Source of the DNA: Litoditis marina
Lineage: Eukaryota > Nematoda > Chromadorea > Rhabditida > Rhabditidae
Reading direction: 5' to 3'
Assembly (NCBI GenBank): GCA_964036275.1
Contig: OZ038435.1
Coordinates: 34,776,228 to 34,840,227 of the forward strand
Length of the DNA: 64,000 nt
A program made the translations under genes and the position numbers. Shown piece by piece: positions 57,641-64,000 of this stretch. The notes under the pieces are model-generated. The model did not search any database. It had not been told where the DNA came from and saw nothing but the letters and a program-made list of their open reading frames with translations. Position 1 is the stretch's first letter; each line of letters opens with the position of its first letter.

Positions 57641-58418
57641 CGTCTGAGGCGAGCGGCATGCGACGCGTTCGGTGTGTTCTAATGCACCGTATCCTATATT
57701 AGAGGCGGGGCGCCACAGCGGGACTCTTTCCTATAACAGCGTTCCGGCAGCCATGCTGACTCTCAGCGTTGACCACCCTATCGCATTGCCGATAGGCGCG
57801 TCTGCCCCCTCTTCATTTCACATGCTCTTTTGTTTGCACGTTGTCTCCGTCTCAGCGCCCGCCACCATCTCTAGTTTTCCGCTCACACGTAGAATTGCTG
57901 CAAGTGCGTGCAATTTCGGTGTTCTGAGTAATAAGCTGGTCATCGTGGGTCAAGATAGTTCTTTGATCGCAACATCATTGTGTTTGTTTCATTGTTATCA
58001 TTGGAAGCTACTTCTGCGTGTACTGTGTATCTGCCGTGAAGGTGTCTCTCATATAATTAACCGAAGAGAGACGCCACACACGCGCGGTGCCGTTCTAGTA
58101 TGGTCATTTATCTGCGCGATGGTGTTCGATTAGATTGTCACTTTTTTGAAACGAAATTGGAACTGTTCGCATAACAATTCATCTTCTTATACATTATTGG
58201 GATGCATTTAACGGCTTTTCCAGCATTGTCTAGATCTGGGAATGCACTTTCCGAATCTCGAATTAATATATCTATTATTTATTTATGTAACGACAGTTTA
58301 TGGTCTAATTTGATTTGTATTTTCAAGTCTCACTTCGATGCGTAAATTTTAATCACTCAAGTACTTATACTTGGTGCCATTGTTGTTCTGCCCAACCTTT
58401 TACCTTTTCATTTTGCAG
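57641..58418. other. Region upstream of CBP
   Basis: Contains a block (about 57800-57850: GCGTCTGCCCCCTCTTCATT through CACATGCTCT and GCACGTTGTCT) weakly similar to the 464-bp satellite unit. A 153-codon plus frame (57672-58133) spans it but shows no domain. The CBP promoter should lie here or just downstream; no TATA or initiator was identified. Confidence 0.4.
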
Positions 58419-58504
58419 GAAGCCTGTGCTCGTGAATTTTGAGCTTTGTATGGTATCTTCGGTTCTTTGTTAGTCTGCAAGGAGCAGCTGTATATTCGCT
58501 GAAG
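58419..58504 (+). other. Candidate CBP 5' UTR exon
   Basis: Bounded by TTTTGCAG acceptor and CTGAAG|GTTAGT donor, with no long frame. The next acceptor (TTTATTTTTAG, exon from 58732) precedes the CBP ATG. In a nematode the 58418 acceptor could be a spliced-leader site. Confidence 0.55.
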
Positions 58505-58731
58505 GTTAGTGCTATTTTTATTTGTTTCCGTGATTGCTATATTAGAGTTATATATTTACATGCTTAATTTAAATTTTACTCGAAATTTCAAGAAGCTTGT
58601 TTCATGTTCATGCAATAACTAGTTCAAGTAAACTACGCACTTAATAGTAATAGAAAAATTTGGGCTTTACTATTCGCTATCAAGCAAAGTGGGCAAAAAG
58701 TATAGGTTTTCTTCATTATTTTTATTTTTAG

Positions 58732-61700
58732 CGTTCCGTTCAGCAAAGAATCTCAAACTGACTGTCTCAGGCGTTATGGACGAGCCGGCCTGTAAAAAGG
58801 CCCGTCATGAAGGTGGGCATTTTTTTCTGGTTTCATTTACGAGTCTTTTTCTTCACTATTTTTTGAATATGACATTTGCCTTGCCTATTGCAAGCTTGTA
58901 TAATTTCTCGGTGCTTGACTTCGTTTAAGGAAGTTCAATATTTGTTCTTTCGTTTTACGTAACTTATTTTAAGTGTGTATCTCATCTTTAATATAAAAAT
59001 CAGCGGCAGTTTTGGATTTTACATTCACCCGATGTTGGAACGATTTAGTGGTACCATCATTGAGAACATATTTTCGTAACAACCAAGTGTTCTCAAGTGG
59101 TCGTATTCACTAAGCTCAAATAGCCGGGTAAGCTATTTGAGCAAATTTGCAAAAGGGTTTTTCTCACTGGGTTCTTATTTTCCGCCCTCGTTTTATTCAC
59201 ACATGAATGTATTGCCTAACTCAGCAAAAAAACGCAATAAACTTTAAAAACAAATAAACGTACTTTTCACAATGGCATATTGAAAATTTGCTCAAATAGC
59301 TTACCCGGCTATTGGAGCTTAGTGAATACGGCCACAGTTGTCATTCCTATGAGTGTCCGTTTAGAATTCGACGGAGGAGATGGTTTGGATGGTCTCAGTG
59401 AACTCGACAAGTTGGAACCATTACCTCAGTCTGATGCGGTACGTTTTTCTTCTTTTTGTCACACCATTTTTAGATTGTTTATAGGTAGGGAGAACAGAGA
59501 GTGGGTAGCTGGGTAGCAACCTACATTTGAAGAGAAATGTTGTCGTTTCGAGGCCTGTGGACCGCTGTCTTCACACTTTCAACTTTCAATTGATTCGCTC
59601 GAAGTTCACTCTTTTTACTGACGAAGGATGGAGGGAGAGGTTGTATTGGATTGATCGCAAACCCTTTTAAGGCATCCCCTGTTGGAGAGAAGTAGTTGTG
59701 TTACACAACAACAATGTGTTTTATTTCCTATTATACTCTGTAATGTAATTTGATCTAGTTTCAGTTGCAGTACTCTGTGCAGTCGTCGGGTCCTTCCACT
59801 AGTCAGGCGGGACCAGTGGGCGGGGCCTCGGGCGGGGCTTCTTCCCAGTTCGGAGCACAGACCAATCCACAACCACCGCAGGCACAACAGTCTGTGTTAC
59901 AAGTACGTTCACTGTTATAATAATTGAGTATCGGATGGTAGTTAATTCATGATTTGTGATAAAAATTTGTAATTTCCTATCTGGTGGAAGATGTGTACGC
60001 TCCCAGAAGCATGAAAACTATTGGTCCATGTTGGATTGTACGATAGGTCACATCATTTATAGTTATAGATGTTTTACAGAAAACTAATTATGTATATTTC
60101 AGGAACTGTTGATGCATCCCCAGCCGTCTAGTACCAATTCGCCCCGCGCAGGGCCCCCGACTTTTCCCGTTGCTCCCCAGCAGCAAGGCAACAATTTCAA
60201 TACTAGGTCAGTTTACAGCCAATTTTATCAGCGACTTACTACTTTTGTTCGCAATCGTGAATAAGAAGTAGTTGAAGTATCTCCTCCCAACGGTATGAAT
60301 GTATAACTTTCGCTGCGTAGTCTGAGAGTCATTTTCAACGAAATATGCCGAATGAGCGATTTTTGAAAAAAAAAAGATTAAAGCAATCAGATAGTAATTT
60401 AGTAATCTGCTCTCTGGGATGGTTAAACTAGGATAGTCGGTTTTTTCATGGAATGCGGACTCGTTGGAGTCAGAGGAAAGCAAGAGGAGCGCAATTGTAT
60501 TTGGTTCAAGCCATCGGTTGAATGTCACTTTGCAGGAGTCCAATGACGAGTGGCCCTCCGAATGTGGCCGGAGGTACCATGATGTCCCCACCCACCTCGG
60601 GTATGGTCAGTTCCGGTCGACAATCAAACGGACCGGGACCCTCTCCCGGGGGACCTCCCGGCGGTCCCGGGGGAATACCTCAGAGTCTCGCATCCACTAT
60701 GCGACAGGGAGTTCCCGGTTAGTTTGCTGGTTTAATGTTCAGCAGCTATCCATACTATTACTGACATGAAACGTGTGGTTGCGGAATAGGGCTCATGGGA
60801 GTCATGGGAACCTGTGAGATAGTTAGTATGTTTCCAATAATGATGTTGAACTATTTAACATGTGTATCATGAACTTTAATCGCAATATATGACTTCCCGA
60901 ACTTATTGCTGATCTTTTACAGGCCAACCTCACCCCGGTATGTACGGACCGGGTCCCGGTGGAGATCCTGGCATGCAGGGAATGGGTCAACCGCCCCAGT
61001 TCGGAATGATGCCCGGCCAGCAGCCGGCGATGCGGGGCTATCCGGCCGGCGCCTATCCCGGAAGTCAGCCCAATCAGGTGAGTAAACTATTATTTGAACA
61101 TATTAGTAATAAAGTAATGGAAGTGCTGTCAATTATCAATATAAGTAGTCGCACTCTATTCCGGATTCACTATTCAGTTGTGTTTTGCATTCGTATACCT
61201 AGTCCTAGAAACTAGAAACAGTGTTCAAAGTTCAAAGGCGAAGATATCAATTCAAATAACCTTAGTGCGTGCAGTACACATTGAGACTTGGTGGATGCCA
61301 TCGAAAAGCATTTTAGTATGCCCTTGTTCCCAAAACAGGATGGATTTCTATAATTTTTAATACTGATCTGTGCTTGTTCAGGTCGGCTTCCCGGGTGGAG
61401 GTCGTGGTCAGCCTTCCATGAGGGGCCAGCAAGCCATGATGAATGGAGCTCCAATGTCACGGGCGCAACCTATGCAACGACCTACCCACGGAAGTATGTT
61501 TTTCCGATTCTACCCCCTTGCTACTTTATTTTTTTTTACCCCGGTTAGCCGGTTCCTCCGTGAAGTGTCCACAGGATGCATCACGTGGTGTTCAGGCTGA
61601 GATGTCATAGTGTGGTGTATTGTTTTCTCAACATTTTTCTAGGTGGGACTAAGGTGATACTATTCCAGATATGATAATGATGAGGCCTCCCGATATGATG

Positions 61701-63881
61701 ACGGGGGCTCAATTCCCCCCGAACGGACCCTACCCCGGACAGGGACAACGACCGGATCAGTTCATGCAGGGACCACCTCAGGTTTGTTTTTCTGGTCAAT
61801 CATAATTTTTTTTAACTTGGCTGCAACCCGCTTCTATCAATATTTAAATTCAACTCTACTTGTTTTAACTAGTTGTGAACCACAAGTAGGTTGCAGGAAT
61901 GTAAACAGCAGATTTTATTTTGTCTTTTTGTTTGTTATGTTTGAGACATTCGTTTACAATGTTCATCTGATCTTTTTGTAGGGTTATGGTCGTGGCCAGC
62001 CGTATCCTCCTCACATGATGCATCCTGGTGGACCCGGAGTACCTCAGGGACACGGCGGAGGGGTATGTTCAGGATAAATCTGAACTGGGGTGGGGGGGGG
62101 GGGGTTGCTGGGGGATATCGAACCTTTTTCTATTTGTGGATACACCTTTCAACCCATTTCTGAATCAATAAAAGTTTTGGTAAAAAATGTATTTCCTTGC
62201 TTCTCTGTGTGCGTTAGGTACAAATTGGTTTTTATTCTGTTTTAGGCTGTTGTTAACGCTTTGGTTGATTAAACGCGATTGTATATAAGACTATTACTCT
62301 ATTAGATATAGTTAACTCTATTAAAATCTGATCATTGCTATTTGCTTGTAGATGATGATGATGGACCCGTCTCAACAGAATGCGATGCCTCCCGGTATGC
62401 GGGGCGGTCCCGGCGGAATGCAACAACCCGGAATGGGCGGACCACCCAATGTGAGTATTATATCTATATGGCTACTGGAGAGGATTACGTAACTGGAATA
62501 AGATTGATTGAACTGAACGAGGGGAACTCTGTCGATAGTTCTTTTCATATATTGTACAAAAAAAACCAACTCAACCCGGGTACGTCGTACTGTTCAGGAT
62601 TAAATTCGCGATGGGGTTTAGTTTAGTCGGAAATGGTAGAAATTCGAAATTTGATATTCAAACGAATTGTGTATTATTGTTGTTGTAGATGGGAATGCCA
62701 AATGGAATGGGCGGTCCTCCCCAAGGTCAACAACAGCCACAACAACAACAACAACAGCAGCAGCAGCAGGCTGCTCAGATGGGCATGGGTGGCGGAGGGG
62801 GTAACCGGACCCCCGGACTGGGCGGTACTCCCGGGGCCCAGGACCCGGAAAAGCGGAAACTCATCCAACAACAGCTGGTGCTCCTTCTACACGCTCACAA
62901 GTGCCAGCAGCGAGAAAGGGTACATAAGATATTCTGATCATTGCGATAAGTTTCAGATTAAATGAGGATATTTCATTAGTTCATGAAACAAATGGGTTAG
63001 TTAATCGTTTTCGCCAAAAATGGATTACTTTCTTCCATCTTTGCTCATCAGAAAAAGACGTTTTTTAAAAGTTAAAATAGAGCATTTCAAGTTTGACTTT
63101 ATCATTATTAACCGTTCAGGGCGACCAGCAGCAGGAGAGTGGTCGCACCAGTGTGTCTTCGTGTAATCTACCCCACTGCAATACAATGAAGGAAGTCCTA
63201 CACCACATGACCACTTGCAACAACGGAAGGAGTTGTCAATGTGAGTGAACTAGCCCTATCTCGGGTCTCTCATCTACTGACAAGAGTACATGCTCCTAGC
63301 TCGTGTATTTTGGAAGATTGAACGAAATTTTTAATAGAATTCAGAGTATAGTGAATTTCCTTGTCGCCACTTAATCAGGCAAACATGATTGATTATTACT
63401 GGTCATTGATTTTTGGGTTTTTGAATTGTGACACAACAAAAGCTGAATTTCAGATGCGCACTGTGCGTCTTCTCGCCAGATAATCGCCCATTGGAAGAAT
63501 TGCAACCGAGAGGACTGTCCTGTCTGTAAACCGCTGAAGAGCATACAAAACAACCCGAATGGGTCTTCCGGTTAGTGTGCTCTTTTTTTAGAAATTGCGG
63601 TTACTTTTCTATAATCATTTTCTACAGTTTTCACCGGGCTGTTCGTCTGCTGACACATTATTTTCATCTCCATAACCTATCTCCACAGGTATCTCGGACA
63701 TGACTTCTCTGCTGGGTCCGTCCTCGGTTGGTCCCAACTCGGTTACGGGAAGTATTGGTCCCCAGTCGGTGGACCCGCTGCAGTTCGGTTCCCCGGGACC
63801 CTCGTCCGCCCAGAGTCAGGTGCCCTCTGGGCCCATGAATGCGGCCGCGCTTCTCAACGACTTCAACCAGCCGTCCCTCAA
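58732..63881 (+). CDS. cbp-1: CBP/p300-type histone acetyltransferase, N-terminal part through TAZ1
   Basis: Fourteen exons: 58732-58812 (ATG 58776), 59365-59438, 59765-59902, 60103-60206, 60536-60717, 60923-61077, 61382-61493, 61669-61781, 61982-62062, 62352-62450, 62689-62919, 63120-63240, 63454-63570, 63689-63881. All junctions are GT-AG with agreeing phases, giving 585 codons so far. The protein starts [12 protein letters not shown], then an acidic leucine-rich segment ([13 protein letters not shown]), a Gly/Pro/Met/Gln-rich region, a Gln run, and TAZ1 (residues ~417-510). KIX, bromodomain, HAT and other domains must lie beyond the window. CBP is a nuclear coactivator that acetylates histones and is recruited by transcription factors through TAZ1. 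Introns are 90-560 bp. Exon 1 also holds 44 nt of 5' UTR. Confidence 0.95.
59097..59335 (+). mobile_element. Family G element in CBP intron 1
   Basis: 239 bp. GTGGTCGTATTCACTAAGC left with the hairpin GCTCAAATAGCCGGGTAAGC...GAGC inside. The right end is GCTCAAATAGCTTACCCGGC followed by TTAGTGAATACGGCCAC. It ends 29 bp before the second CBP coding exon. Confidence 0.88.
62086..62106 (+). repeat. G run in CBP intron
   Basis: About 14 consecutive G following GGGGTG, just 25 bp after the donor at 62062, so it would be in the nascent RNA as a possible quadruplex. Confidence 0.8.
62842..63530 (+). other. cbp-1: TAZ1 zinc-finger domain of CBP
   Basis: Spread over three exons. It begins [20 protein letters not shown], nearly identical to vertebrate CBP. 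Twelve zinc ligands of three HC3 sites are all present: HAHKC with CNLPHC; HMTTC with the two cysteines of RSCQYAHC; and HWKNC with [18 protein letters not shown] is the most conserved block. This domain binds acidic transactivation peptides. Ligand completeness argues for a functional gene. Confidence 0.93.
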
Positions 63882-64000
63882 GTTAGTTGCAATTTGTGTC
63901 ATTCTTCGGGGATTGTTTTGTATTATTCAAACAGAATATATAGATTACAAAGGCGGTGAAAAATATATTCCTAGGTTTACGATTATCGTCATGCCGGAAA

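Noticed and set aside
57672..58133. 153-codon plus-strand frame upstream of CBP
   Set aside because: Overlaps a satellite-like block and has no recognisable domain, splice partners or composition typical of a gene. It cannot be excluded as a transcribed leader.
61642..61668. Upstream acceptor for CBP exon 8 (TTTTTCTAG)
   Set aside because: Using it would bring an in-frame stop within about ten codons; the CCAG at 61668 keeps the frame.

Overview
This window is nuclear DNA from a small invertebrate animal, most likely a nematode. It holds three conserved, intron-rich animal genes separated by long AT-rich intergenic stretches full of small transposons and GA microsatellites. Acceptors are mostly TTTCAG, TTGCAG or TTTTAG. 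The LIS1 protein carries stretches that I recall from nematode LIS-1 (RQREEINRAV at the start, EINHGAP after the coiled coil), and the CBP protein begins MDEP..KKAR, as I remember for nematode CBP-1. No search was run, so the assignment rests on memory.

Layout. (1) 1-5.4 kb, minus strand: LIS1/PAFAH1B1 (dynein regulator), 12 exons, with the last WD40 exon(s) off the left edge. (2) 8.2-19.9 kb, minus strand: a complete 15-exon prospero/PROX homeobox gene, about 579 aa, whose introns are loaded with small elements. (3) 20-28.9 kb: intergenic, dominated by GA/CT tracts. (4) 29.0-30.0 kb, plus strand: a small four-exon gene of unknown function, followed directly by a 464-bp satellite (30.2-32.3 kb). 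(5) 32.3-53.4 kb: gene-free, built from several families of short inverted-repeat elements plus low-complexity DNA. (6) 53.4-56.8 kb, plus strand: a heavily broken long coding region that may be an endogenous viral L-type polymerase relic. A second broken coding region lies on the minus strand at 56.8-57.6 kb. (7) 58.4-64 kb, plus strand: the 5' part of a CBP/p300 acetyltransferase gene, through the complete TAZ1 zinc-binding domain, running off the right edge.

The most unusual content is the repeat ecology. Three otherwise unrelated element families (called A, B and C here) share one end design: TA-flanked termini reading TAGT, then a near-palindromic TAC(A/T)GTA about 30 bp in. Family A also carries a tRNA-like Pol III core, so it looks like a SINE built inside an inverted-repeat DNA element. 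B inserted into A at one precise TA, and both junctions of that composite survive at different loci. Other families are D (CACGTGA inverted repeats), E (near-perfect foldbacks ending TTAA), F (CCAGG-CACCGTAGC termini) and G (termini that each contain their own hairpin). LIS1, Prospero and CBP are not known to act as one pathway; their adjacency is simply local gene order.
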